This document shows, one piece after another, positions 14,559-26,100 of a stretch of 64,000 nucleotides of DNA; positions within the stretch are counted from its first letter, which is position 1, and each line of letters begins with the position of its first letter. The stretch is taken from assembly GCA_946803715.1 (NCBI GenBank), contig CAMPET010000008.1, positions 482,777 to 546,776 on the forward strand, written 5' to 3'. Under the pieces are notes generated by a model. The model saw only the letters and a list, made by a program, of their open reading frames with translations. It did no database searches and was not told where the DNA came from. A program made the position numbers and the translations under genes. The stretch comes from Beroe ovata. Taxonomy: Eukaryota > Ctenophora > Nuda > Beroida > Beroidae.

Positions 14559-14896
14559 CAAAGTATAGGGCCACATTTCTGAAATGAACATCTGATAAAC
14601 ACAAAAACTAACAAACTTAATAGTTAAAGATCTTAAAGCCGATGAGTAAGTCATCGGGTCATCCTCAAGATCTATGTGTATGACCTTCTGGATTGATGAA
14701 AATGGTATAGTGCAACTTGTATGATATGCTGATATGTGAGCCACAAATCTGTGGCCTAGCAATTGACATTGCAGATGAACCCTTTGTTTCAATGCTAATA
14801 CTTATTCCAATATTAGGGAAAATATATATGTCTTGTTCAAAGACTCTACTATAAGGAACTAGAACTCAGCAAAACTAACTTAGTAACTCCGTGAAC

Positions 14897-14947
14897 AATT
14901 TTTCTGATGAATATATGTTCACTGAACATATATTCATCAGAAAAATT
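14897..14947. repeat. perfect 25-bp palindrome with a 1-bp centre
   Basis: Positions 14897-14921 and 14923-14947 are exact reverse complements, separated by a single C. It is AT-rich, with TTTTTCTGATGAATATATG on the left arm. It may be the collapsed ends of a MITE, or a foldback structure, next to the LINE remnant. Confidence 0.9.
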
Positions 14948-15297
14948 AGAATGGAAAAAATAGCGGTAGTGGAAATAGTACTGAATTGCAGTTGTTGAAT
15001 TCAAGAAGTGACAATCTAATTCCGTAAATCGCTAATTTTGGTCGTGTGCACTACTGCACTGCGCGGCGCTGCCAGATTTTTCTTCCGAAATAAGAATTAT
15101 ATTGCAATATGGCCATATGGCCATATATTATCGCTATTTTACAATCTACTTGCTTGGCAATGCAATGCTGCTAGGCCCATTTAAATTTTGAATGTTATGT
15201 TATCTGTCGACTGGTTTTGCGCGCAGAGTAATAGAGTATTTGGGTCACGCAGCGCAAGCGCGGAAATAATTGTTTTTGAATTGCGCGCGCCTTTAAA

Positions 15298-15371
15298 GCA
15301 CACAGCCGCGCCTATAGCCTTAGATCATAAATAATTATCTATGATCTAAGGCTATAGGCGCGGCTGTGTGC
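15298..15371. repeat. perfect 32-bp inverted repeat, 10-bp loop
   Basis: Arms 15298-15329 and 15340-15371 match exactly as reverse complements. The arms mix GC-rich (CAGCCGCGCC) and AT-rich halves. A piece of the GC-rich repeat family (a GGGTCACGCAGCGC core) lies about 60 bp to the left. It is probably the end or core of a non-autonomous DNA transposon; a hairpin RNA is possible but unsupported. Confidence 0.92.
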
Positions 15372-16314
15372 AAAAAGTTAAGCAGTGGGGCAGGTGTTAT
15401 CCGATCAATGCATGCCAAAAAATGACCGAATGATGAGCACCACCAGCAGGCCAGTGCAGCTGAAGCTGGATAATAATTTATAAACACTGCTAACTTATAC
15501 TCAGCAGTGTTGAACCATAAAAAACCTAGGAAGGCAATAAAGAAATTCTAACGATCAAAAGAGTAGTGCCCTTCAATATAGCCAATACTCTCATCAATAT
15601 AGCCAATACTCTCAATGAACAATTAAGATAGATATTCAGCCTAATCTGACCTGCTCAGGCAATTTATACTTAAATCGGTCTGATCTGAGTAACTGAACAT
15701 TACATTACTTTCTTCTAGTGTTATGGCAAGTTGCCAGTGGTGCAAATTCGTGTTTTTCATTGGGGGTATAATCCGTTCTTAGGGGCATATTTTTGACTTT
15801 TTCTTGAATTGGGGGGGATGGTAGTAAAAAGTGTTAATTAAGATAATTGAGTTATGATTGAAAATGACCGTTCACATGAGTTCGAACTCATGGGACACAT
15901 CATAAGAGTAACACAAAGACTTTGGGGAAATGGCATTGACCATAGTGTAGCGAAATTGATATCAAAATGGGCAAAATTTCTACCGTGTGATCACAATTCC
16001 AACGTTCAAAAATGTTAGGGAACGATCAAAAACTAGAAAATACTAGTACCAACTATAGTAGCAACACCGTAGGTCTACAATCCATACATTTTGGAGGGGA
16101 AGATATTTGTAATTATTGGAGGGGATGGCACCAAATTATTGGGGGGGGATATATGCCCCCCATCCCCCCTGGATTTGCACCACTGCAAGTTGCAATATCA
16201 TAGTTTTTCGCATAAGAATGCTAACTTACTTCATGAAAGATATATTTCAAAGAGTAAAGATAATTTTGAGACTAAGAATGCTTAGCTAACCAACTGAATA
16301 TTTTGCCTCATAGT
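15372..16314. other. TUBE1 upstream region
   Basis: AT-rich sequence with no coding signal. A short tandem duplication of a 21-bp unit lies at about 15578-15615 and a G-rich tract near 16140. The last bases before the TUBE1 ATG (TTTTGCCTCATAG) resemble a 3' splice site, so a 5' untranslated exon may lie here. Confidence 0.5.
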
Positions 16315-17685
16315 ATGACACAATCAATTGTACTGCAAGTTGGACAGTGTGGTAATCAGATAGGTTCTGAATTTTGGTCAAATGCATTGAAAGAGCATGC
16401 ATTTCATGATGAGAGTGGTTCATACTCAGAATCTTTATCAAGTTTTTTCAGAAATGTTAACTTTAAGACAAATAGAAATATGCCAATGAAATATCCACCT
16501 CAAAAGATTCAGTCCCTGAGAGCTAGAGCTGTACTTATTGACATGGAAGAAGGAGTTCTTAATGGTCTATTAAATTCAGAAGTTGGTGAGCTTTTCAGTT
16601 CTGCAGAGCTTATAAAAGATGTCAGTGGGGCAGGAAACAACTGGGCAACTGGCTTTCATTTCTATGGAACACGATATGAGGACTCTATAGTTGATGCTGT
16701 GAGAAAAGAGTGTGAACTTTGTGAATGTCTGCAATCATTTTTCATTCTACATAGCATGGGAGGAGGTACTGGATCTGGTCTAGGAACTAAAACACTCTCT
16801 GTTATAGCTGAACATTTCCCAGAGGTTTTTAGATTCGTTATACCAGTTTATCCCTCCCTTGATGACGATGTGATAACTTCTCCTTACAATACAACACTGG
16901 CTATGAATCAGATTTCAGAATATGGAAATTGCATTATTCCTATTGAGAATCAATCATTATCAAGTATATGTAACCATATTGGTACAGCAAAAGTGGACTC
17001 CATAAAGCACACATTGCCTGACTGTAAAGAGAAGTCATTCAACAGAATGAATTCACTTGTTGCTAAGGTTATACTTGACATGACTGCTTCTGCAAGATTC
17101 AATGGCAGTATGAATGTTGATATCAATGAGATAAGTATGAATCTGGTTCCATATCCCAGAGCTAACTACCTTGTACCCGGCATTGCTCCTCTTTATTCTC
17201 CGAAAATATCTCAGCAAAGAAATCTTGATGCAATATTTTCTGACGTTTTTTCAACCCAGAATCAATTGTGTAAGGTAGACTTAAAGAAGGGATTATTTCT
17301 ATCAAATGCCCTTCTTGTTCGTGGCAATGTACAAGTTTCTGATGTTCGACGGAACATTGATAAGTTATCAGGAAGCACAAACTTTATATATTGGAACAAG
17401 GATGGCTGGAAAACTGGTTTGTGTTCAGTTCCCCCAATTAAACAAAGTTATTCAGTCCTATCGCTTTCAAATAATACATGTCTGCAGTATACATTTAGTG
17501 AGCTGAGAAGCAGATTTGTAAAGCTGTTCTCCAGAAAAGCTCATCTCCATCATTACCTCAATATTGATGGTATGGAGTCTGAGCAATTCAATTCAGCTCT
17601 GGAAAGTTTGACTACTCAGATAAAGTTCTATGATGAACTTGAGAAAGCAAAGCCTCCGAACATAGAGAGACCTAGAGTCATGTAG
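16315..17685 (+). CDS. TUBE1: epsilon-tubulin, intronless
   Basis: One 456-residue frame that follows epsilon-tubulin from end to end; the human protein is about 475 residues. Epsilon-tubulin binds GTP and is needed for centriole and basal-body triplet microtubules. Visible features are the N-terminal VGQCGNQIG (about 8-16), the stretch RARAVLIDMEEGV, the GTP loop GGGTGSG (149-155), SARFNGS, the NEISMNLVPYP region and the C-terminal KAHLHHY. The ATG at 16315 matches the usual MTQS start; the open frame runs slightly further upstream without an ATG. No intron interrupts it, although neighbouring genes are finely split, so it could be an old retrocopy or simply have lost its introns. A polypyrimidine-AG directly before the ATG suggests a spliced 5' leader. 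NEK10 begins 323 bp downstream on the same strand. Confidence 0.96.
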   Translation: MTQSIVLQVGQCGNQIGSEFWSNALKEHAFHDESGSYSESLSSFFRNVNFKTNRNMPMKYPPQKIQSLRARAVLIDMEEGVLNGLLNSEVGELFSSAELIKDVSGAGNNWATGFHFYGTRYEDSIVDAVRKECELCECLQSFFILHSMGGGTGSGLGTKTLSVIAEHFPEVFRFVIPVYPSLDDDVITSPYNTTLAMNQISEYGNCIIPIENQSLSSICNHIGTAKVDSIKHTLPDCKEKSFNRMNSLVAKVILDMTASARFNGSMNVDINEISMNLVPYPRANYLVPGIAPLYSPKISQQRNLDAIFSDVFSTQNQLCKVDLKKGLFLSNALLVRGNVQVSDVRRNIDKLSGSTNFIYWNKDGWKTGLCSVPPIKQSYSVLSLSNNTCLQYTFSELRSRFVKLFSRKAHLHHYLNIDGMESEQFNSALESLTTQIKFYDELEKAKPPNIERPRVM

Positions 17686-18008
17686 GCATGGCGTCTATCA
17701 AATATAGAATATGAACTTTTGACGATTTTTCATTCTTTTTATCACTACATGTACATTATACAAAACATACCTTGTGTATATTTTTCATTGCAATAATTTT
17801 AACGGGTCAATTATCATAATTTGCTATATCTAACTTATTTCATTAAATGAATATTGCATATTTATTCCTTTATAACAGTTTTAAGCTGTAAATTGTATCA
17901 TAGACCATGTTATATATCTTGAGATGATTGGAAAATCATGAGAATCAAAAATAAATATGATCATGTACGTACCTACCAATTAACCGGTAACTGTTGTAAG
18001 CTTAGTTG
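17686..18008. other. TUBE1-NEK10 intergenic spacer
   Basis: About 320 bp, AT-rich, with AATAAA near 17950 as a plausible TUBE1 polyadenylation signal. The NEK10 promoter or 5' leader must also lie here if exon 1 is correct. Confidence 0.6.
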
Positions 18009-20135
18009 ATGTTGGCAGCTCACAATGGGGAAATTGATGATCAACCACTCAAGAGGTAATACGTTTAGGAGTACCATATATAGACTAGAATTCAAAATAA
18101 ATAGGACTTTCAGTGTTGTTACATTTCACTGATCATTTTATTGCTAAAGTGATATGTTCTTTACAACACCGAAGTTACCACAAGATCCCTCTTTTACACA
18201 CCATACATTGAAAATACATCGCAAAGCCACAGAATTCAGTTATTGCTAACAATCATCTGTCTCAGGGAAGATGTGCAGAGGTTGGGTCTTGTCCTGAAAG
18301 AGAAGTGGTCACTCGAGTCACCTGAGTCACTACTACTAGAACACCTATCTAGGAGATGTCTTAACGAGAGGAACCTATCATCACATGTCTTCTTTGACGA
18401 TTTCTCAGAGGTATATGGTGTTATGTTTCGTCTCGGGATATTTACAATTATCAGGTATAATACCTGTCCAGTGTCGACGCACATGGCATCCAGGTCGACT
18501 TTTCTCGCCATTTTACCGCAGACACACATTCACACACATACACATAACACATACACATATACATTGTACAATGTTTAATTTACAACTTACAGCGCTGTAT
18601 ACTCACATACTCATCCAAAACTTGTTAGGTATTTGATGGTCTTGTCCGATTTCGTTTGGAACTAGATGGATCGATATCTGACTACTATCAGTCAGAGCAT
18701 TTTCTCCGCATACTGATATGGATCAAAATATTTATCAGAGACCCAGCTTATCAGGTAAAAAATGCCTCAGAAATTGATAGAACAAGTTGAAATTGCACTA
18801 GACGTTATGTATATTCAGTAAGTTCGTTTTTTGTTAGCTTACTGAGTTGAACAAAGGACGTTGCATAACCAATGCCCCCTCAGAGAGAGCTGTTTCATCT
18901 TGGCGGGGTCAAGATCCTGTCAAAAGTAAGTTCACTGAACTCATTACTTTGATGATCAACATTTCAATAAAACCATTCCACATTTCAAACAAAAACTCAT
19001 TACTAATACCTGTTCATGTCGAATAAGAACCAAGTTATTCAATGTTATTCCTACCCAAATCGTTTACGCTCCCTATAATCACTATAATCGTACTTGATTT
19101 TATCCGTGGAACTATTGTACGTCAGCAGCTACTATATTATATGATGAAATATTCCCCGTGTGAATATATAATGTTGGACGACACCCAAATACTGATGATT
19201 TGGAGGCCATTAGGAAGACTTTTGGACAGGGAGAGAGTGTGACCTTGAGGGAGGGAGGGAATTCAATATCATATGTTCCCCGGACAAACTATATATATTT
19301 ATACTCGCACTGGCGATACTGGTATGACATATATTATGTGACAACTCAATCACTCGAAATGTGGTGCTATTTCTTATACTGAGGATGAGAGAACATGGCT
19401 AAGCAGGCTGAGCAGTGTGGCTACCGTGATCCAATTAGTCGAGTGCCCTTTCGTATGAAGCTATTTCTAGAAACACACGAATCAACTTCAGCTCTTGTTT
19501 CAGCTGGGACTGCTAAATTAATTGCAATTGCTGAATATTGAGTTGCACCATGAATGTCAACCATTGGTAAGCCTGGATTTCGACCATTATACATACCCCT
19601 CAACTCTGTCCTTATATAATGACAGTGATTGACTTATGGCGATTGATATGTGCTCGCATCTTTATGATATCGAAAACAGTATGAAATCTCTGGATTACTC
19701 CTTATCAGTCCATGTGGTATCACTGAATATGAGAGTAGTTCAAGCAGTGTATGATATGCACTCAGTGATATGCACTCAGTCTATGATATGTACTATAATA
19801 TGCACTCAGTGTGATGCACTCAATGGTGGTTGATGAATTGCTACTTGTGATGCACCACCTGATAGCTTGTCATACACACTCTATATTCTCCAATATATCC
19901 TGGTCTTTAGTAGGTATAGAGCTGTTAGAGAAGATTGTACACACACACACACACACACNACAGCACTGGGTATTCCCAAGCGGTCACCCATCCAAGTACT
20001 AACCCAGCCTGCGGTTGTTTAACTTCCGAGATCGAACGAGATCGGGTGCATTCAACCGAGTATGGCCGTATCCATCCGACTTACATTTTCTTTACTTATA
20101 AAGCTCTTAAAAAATACTCACCCTCTCAAAAAAAA

Positions 20136-20177
<42 letters not shown>

Positions 20178-23100
20178 TCACACACACTCAATCTGTTCCA
20201 TTCTTCTCACGGGAGAAATGCGTCAATCAGAACACACACTTTCAATAATATGACTTTTATTAACTACACACACGAACTCACACACGCACACACACGGACA
20301 TACTGTATGATATAATGTATAGACGTTTTAATAAGTCGTGCGGCTTGCATGCTGCATCACTCTCAAATCCCATCACGTGGCATAACACGTGTCATGAGAC
20401 GTGTCTCACTGATCGTAACGTGACCTATCAGGAACTACTAGTTGTGTGTGTGTGTTTGTGTGTGTCTGTGTGGTTAGCATGACGCAAGGATTGTGTCTTT
20501 AAAGCGTATTTACAGTGAAGCTCGATCTTATGAATATGACATCATTCAACTGCATTGATCTTCATGATAGTGGGCTATAGCTAATAGCTATGTTGAACTA
20601 TGATACTGGGACTATATTACGACTAGTTATTGAGCATATACCCTGTCACTGATACCACAAGCGTCAGTATATCACTAACCTCATATTCACTGGTGTCAGA
20701 CTGACACTGTCAGTGTGCGCCACTAACACTGTATCCATTGTATGTCAGTGTGTCTATCACTGGCAAAGATTCTCTCTACCATCTGAATGTGTCAGTCACT
20801 CCGTTTGACACTTACGTCCCAATTCTGCAGATACTACAGACAGTTACCAGAGACTACTTAAACTTTGAGGACGAAGTTATGGGTATTGAGGTGCTCAAAG
20901 TTCTTACCAGTAAGTGTCACCCTAATTGAGTAATCGCCATACCTAGACATTTGACAACTATTGCAATACGACATTAAGGTATTATGTTATTATAGTTGTA
21001 GCCATTTACATATTTATTCTAGCTGTCTTTAAATCCTTGATGCTATTTTCAGTTCAAATCTCAGCAATGCCACCTTCTCGATAAAAAGGTAACCCCCTCT
21101 CCCCACTTTTTTCCTTCAGACATTTTCCAAAAGCTGAGCGTGGAACCTAGTCAACGACTATGGTTAACATCGTGCAATGTACCGCGAAGTCTGGTATTGT
21201 TACTCTGTGCCAGAGACCTCTCTGTACTGAACTGTGCACTGTACGCTCTCATTGACCTTGCTCGCAGGTAAGCACTCAGGGGTCATGGAGTATCACAACA
21301 TCAGAGGGTTTGGGGGTAATTGCAATCACTTGGGTCAATGAGGTTATTCGTGGCATTGGTTATGCGAGTTCGTGAAAAATTCGTAAGATTTGAGGTTTTC
21401 TTGGACCATATTCAGAATTGTTATGATATAAGTTTTCCACGGGATAGTGAATGTGTCTCTTTAAGTGATCACTTATTAGTACAATAGTGATATTGAATGT
21501 GTCTCTGCTTCGCGTCTCACCACTTGCCTCCCTCAGTGATCAAGCAAGAATAATGATAGGCGAACTGAATTGTGTAGAGACATTACTACACATAGTGCAA
21601 GATTACTCTAACCACACATCAAAACAGTGAGTTCTGACAGCTGTTCTGGTTGATATGAATGTCAGCTTCATCAAGTAGTTTACGCTTTACTCTCATTAGT
21701 TAGTAAATGATGAGATAATGGATGACTTAAGACTAAGATTATAGGACAGCTTGTTTCAATTCCATTTCGGTTGATGTACTCAATGGAACGCGCGAAAATA
21801 TTTTGATGGATCCAGTGGCGCTCGGGTTTCAATTATGTCAGGATTTGCGCGCACAGGCCTGGGAAAATTTGTGCTATATCTACCAAGACTTACATCATCG
21901 CCCGATTGGATTTGATTGAATGATGAATCTCGGCATTGGGCAAACTTGACGGAATTGTGAACAAGTTGTTTCAGGCTGGCGTCCGAGCTGCTGCGTCAAC
22001 TGTGCTCTCTTGAACATGTGAAGGAGCAGGTGAAAGTGTTCGATGGGATACCCCTGTGCTTGAGGTAGGGAACTGCAGACTATCGATCTGTACTTGATAA
22101 CGTTTCATTGCGATTGTTCATTGATTTTCTTAATTCTGAACCCAGTACTCTATTATAGCTCAACAAGTAACTGTACTTACAGTTTCCCATATGTTAACTT
22201 AGCAAGCAGTAATATTGTAGTGTAAAGTGATTTACAGTTCTCATAGCGTATTATTACTGGCGTACTACTTCAGTAAATCCTGCTTATTATAACTTACTTG
22301 ACAATATAAGTGCTTGCTATAGTGAGGTTTATTCAGCCAAGTGAACAGAATCCGTAGCCAAAATTACAGAGTGTGCTTACAAAATCAGTGCTACTAATTA
22401 AAACACAAGTTGTGTTCAATTCATGCTACAACGCATGTGCACGTACGTACTATTGATTACTATTATCTCTATCACAAATCAGACCAAGTTAAAGATCATA
22501 CACAATGTTCACGATGGATTTATTGGCAATTTGGTATATGGTACTGACAAGCATTTATTCAATGTTCGGAGTTAACCGATTAAAAACCTATCCGACCGAT
22601 GCAGACTTACTGACTCTTTCCTCTTGCAAATCGGAGTACATGACTTACCAAATGATGACAGATAATTTGAATGCGTTCATCCTTGAACCCCCCACTAAAC
22701 CATAAACTCCATTTCAGCGTGCTTCATGAGGACGATCTTCTTCTACAGTTCAATGTTGTGAGTATAATAACTGTCAATCATTCTTACTCATCTGAGAATT
22801 GTCGATTACAGTTGATCAGCTGTCTCATCATTTCTTCCCCTGGTTGATGAATGTACTTCATGATAACACAATATGTCACATAGTCACACATATGTGCAGG
22901 TATCGATTATCGAGAGGCTGAGTTCCGATAACGACAGTAGCAATGATATCCGAGAGTTGGGAGGAATACCACTGCTTATCACACTGATCCAGTTAGTAAA
23001 TGTTCATTGTTAATGTGCGGGGTGCTAGTGTTGTCCAGAATCGCAGTAATTCGAACGTTGACGAATATGTAAGCAAACATCTCTTTTGAAAGCAAACATC

Positions 23101-26100
23101 AAAATACTGAAAAAATATTCATAAAAGATCATTTGATATCCATTATCCGTGCAAAACTCATAAAACTGAGTAAAATTCCACTGTCACACTATAGCTCTCC
23201 CTACACCTCTGTATCAGCAGCGATGATCCCCATCAAAATATCGAGTGTTTCATCCAGTTGTTCTGGTGTCTCGTGTATCTCCTCTGGCGTCTCCCTGTCT
23301 CGTGCCCTCCTGTTCTTGAACCAGCTGTTCACTTGGTGATACGTCATTTTGCAGTGTTTCGACAACATTTCCTTCTGGGCGGGACTCGGGTACTCGTTAA
23401 TCCCGTAGAAAATCTTCAGAAAGTCCTTGGCAAACTTTTGACTGTCGTAATCGTCGGGTTGGCTGATGCTCTTCGGGAATGGTTGCTGTCGTTTGATCCT
23501 GACCCGGTCTGAGGCGGAGAGAGCGTGTCCGAGACGTTGGGTCTCGCGGGCGTAGTGTCCCCGGAGCCAGATTGTCTGGAGCCACGAGTGATTCTTGGGG
23601 GAGAAGGAGAAGTTGGAGATGATCACAAAGATCTCCTCATATCTCTCCTCTCTGACGAGAGTCTTGATATAGTTCAGGTTGGACTTCTCCTTGTCCGTCC
23701 TGATAGATCCCTTCCTCCGCAGGATCTTGTTCTGTAGATTCTCCAGGTAAACGGGACTCGTGAGGGAGTCTTGTTTCACTTGTGTGGGATAGGGGGTGTG
23801 GAGGGGGTAGGAGGGGTCGGGTGTGAAGTTGAATGGTAGCACGCCTTGTAGATCGGCTGGCAGAATGAAGGGGCTGTTGTTGGGAGTCTGTGTTGGGATG
23901 ATAGGAGGTCTGTTGTTCACAGGAGGTGGATTTGATCTGTAGCATTGTTGAGGGAACGAGTTAGAACTCTGTTGTGTTGGGTAGCTGACAGTGTAACCCG
24001 GTGAGATACCAGGTGGTACATTGCCTGGTGTGGGGTGGTAACTCAGCACACAGGACGGTGGTTGGTCACTGCTAGTGGTCGAGTCACTGGGAGTACCAGG
24101 CGGAGAGCCAAAGTAGGCACTGTCATCCGATGAGGAATTCTCGGGGGATAGGATCTTGTACTCCAATGGGGCCGAGGATGGAGAGAGGCAGAACTTGGGG
24201 GATGGGACCCTGCCATCTGGGCTGTCTGGAGGGATGATTATCGGACTCGATGGAGAGTTGTAGGGGAGATCTGATTGTATCACTGCGGTAATCAGTAAAT
24301 CTTGCGACATTGTTTCGTAATCAAATGAGTTAATGATGAGGAAGATGTGACGATATGATGACGAAATCATTCCCACCTTATATATGCCTGGTGGACATGG
24401 AGTTGGGTGGCCTGTTAGCTGGGAAAATCCGGACACGTGATCAGATTACCTCTGTCACGTGATTAGGTGTTCCGCGTCACGTGACGAGCAAGTCAGGGAA
24501 TCACATGGTTTACCCTGAGAAGTGTCCCGATGCTAACGAGATCCGGTTACAGATACCAGTATTGTAACATTAATTGCCCTGTCAGTCGGTGAGATTGCTC
24601 TGTCAGGCATGTGACATGCACCTCACACGCTTGATGCGTGTTTATCACTCACTTCACCCCACGTCAATACTCCATGCATGCTGATAGTTAGAGATGATAC
24701 CACCTTCCTGCCCCCCTCTCAACCAGACACCTCGTCAGGGACCAGCTTAGTCGAGACAAGTCTAGCAGTGTCAGTAACGGTCTCTCGTGCTCTGATAATA
24801 TAGAGGAAAACGGAGCAATATCTCCTATCACTAAAGATACCATCGATAGAAATGAATCGATCAAGCTGCAGACAGGTTTGAGAAAGTGAAAACTAGCATT
24901 GCCATTTCTATGATTTTTAATGAAGGAGCGTGACCACCAAACTCTGTTTATCCAATTCCGCACCATTTCGCAGCGTGTTGCGCGGCTCTGACACAACTGT
25001 CCCTGAACGACACGAACGCGCAGAATATCGTGCAATCAAATGGCGTGTATGTACTGGGTAAACTGATTCTTCCCGACCTGGAGACGACCGTGGAGGCTGA
25101 GGAGAGGGACCTGCTGGAGATGTTGCAGAAGAGTGCGCTCCGAGCTCTCCGGTTCCTATTCTCAATGGAGCGGAACAGGCAGTTGTTCAAGAGGTGGGTC
25201 TTCTTCCTTATTCATATGAGAGGCAAATTTTACAATGTAGCCTCTTCCAACTGTGAGATAACCTCACAATTTCAGCATGAATTTTGGTATATTGTTGGCC
25301 CCTAGAAATGATCGTTTTCTATTCCTAGACTGTTCCCCACTGAGCTGTTTGAGATGTTTATTGATGTGGGTCACTACATTACGGATATAGACGCCTACAA
25401 GAACATGATACATTACATCAACAACTCAACGGTGCGTAAAGATATCCATTCTCGAAGTTGAGCACTTTATGTTCTTGGGGCACATGATTAACTTATCACG
25501 TCCTAGATTCTTTGTTCGCTCAGTGTTACCAAATGTTTTAAAATCACCAGGATGATATCCGTAACAAGATTCTGTGTCGAATCCACAACACAAACCATAA
25601 CCGAGCTCCGATGTTCTACGTGGGACCGTATGCCGTACTTGAGCACCTCGGGTCCGGGGCTTTCGGTAGTGTGTACAAGGTGAAGAAAGCTTCCGGGTCT
25701 CACGAGGAGGCTACGACCCTTGCCATGAAGGAGATTCCGTTACAGCATCCGGCATTCGGGTCGACGAACAAGGAGCGGACACAGCGAATTGGTGACATTC
25801 TCAACGAGTCGAATATTATAAAGGAGCAACTCCGACATCCCAACATAGTGAGGTTTGTGTCATTTGATGATCAGTTGTGATAGCCATTATAGTCATTAGT
25901 CAGCACCCCATATTCTCACGTGGAATCTATAATTCATATCGTTGATCTACCCCCATTTACTTTTTTCGCGATGACTTCCTCCCTCCCCAAGACCAGCTAA
26001 TAGCTATGACCAGCTATGAGTTCTCCTCAACCCTGCCCACTGCCCAGGTACTACAAGACATTCAAAGAGCAGCACAAGCTGTACATCGTGATGCAGCACA

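Noticed and set aside
22505-22705. A 66-codon frame in NEK10 intron 8
   Set aside because: It lacks splice signals that would join NEK10 exons 8 and 9, which already connect in phase; no family resemblance.
24310-24436. A longer N-terminus for the SIX-class protein (ATG at 24370 or GTG further up)
   Set aside because: A TATA box at about 24377-24384 would put these starts upstream of, or at, the transcription start.
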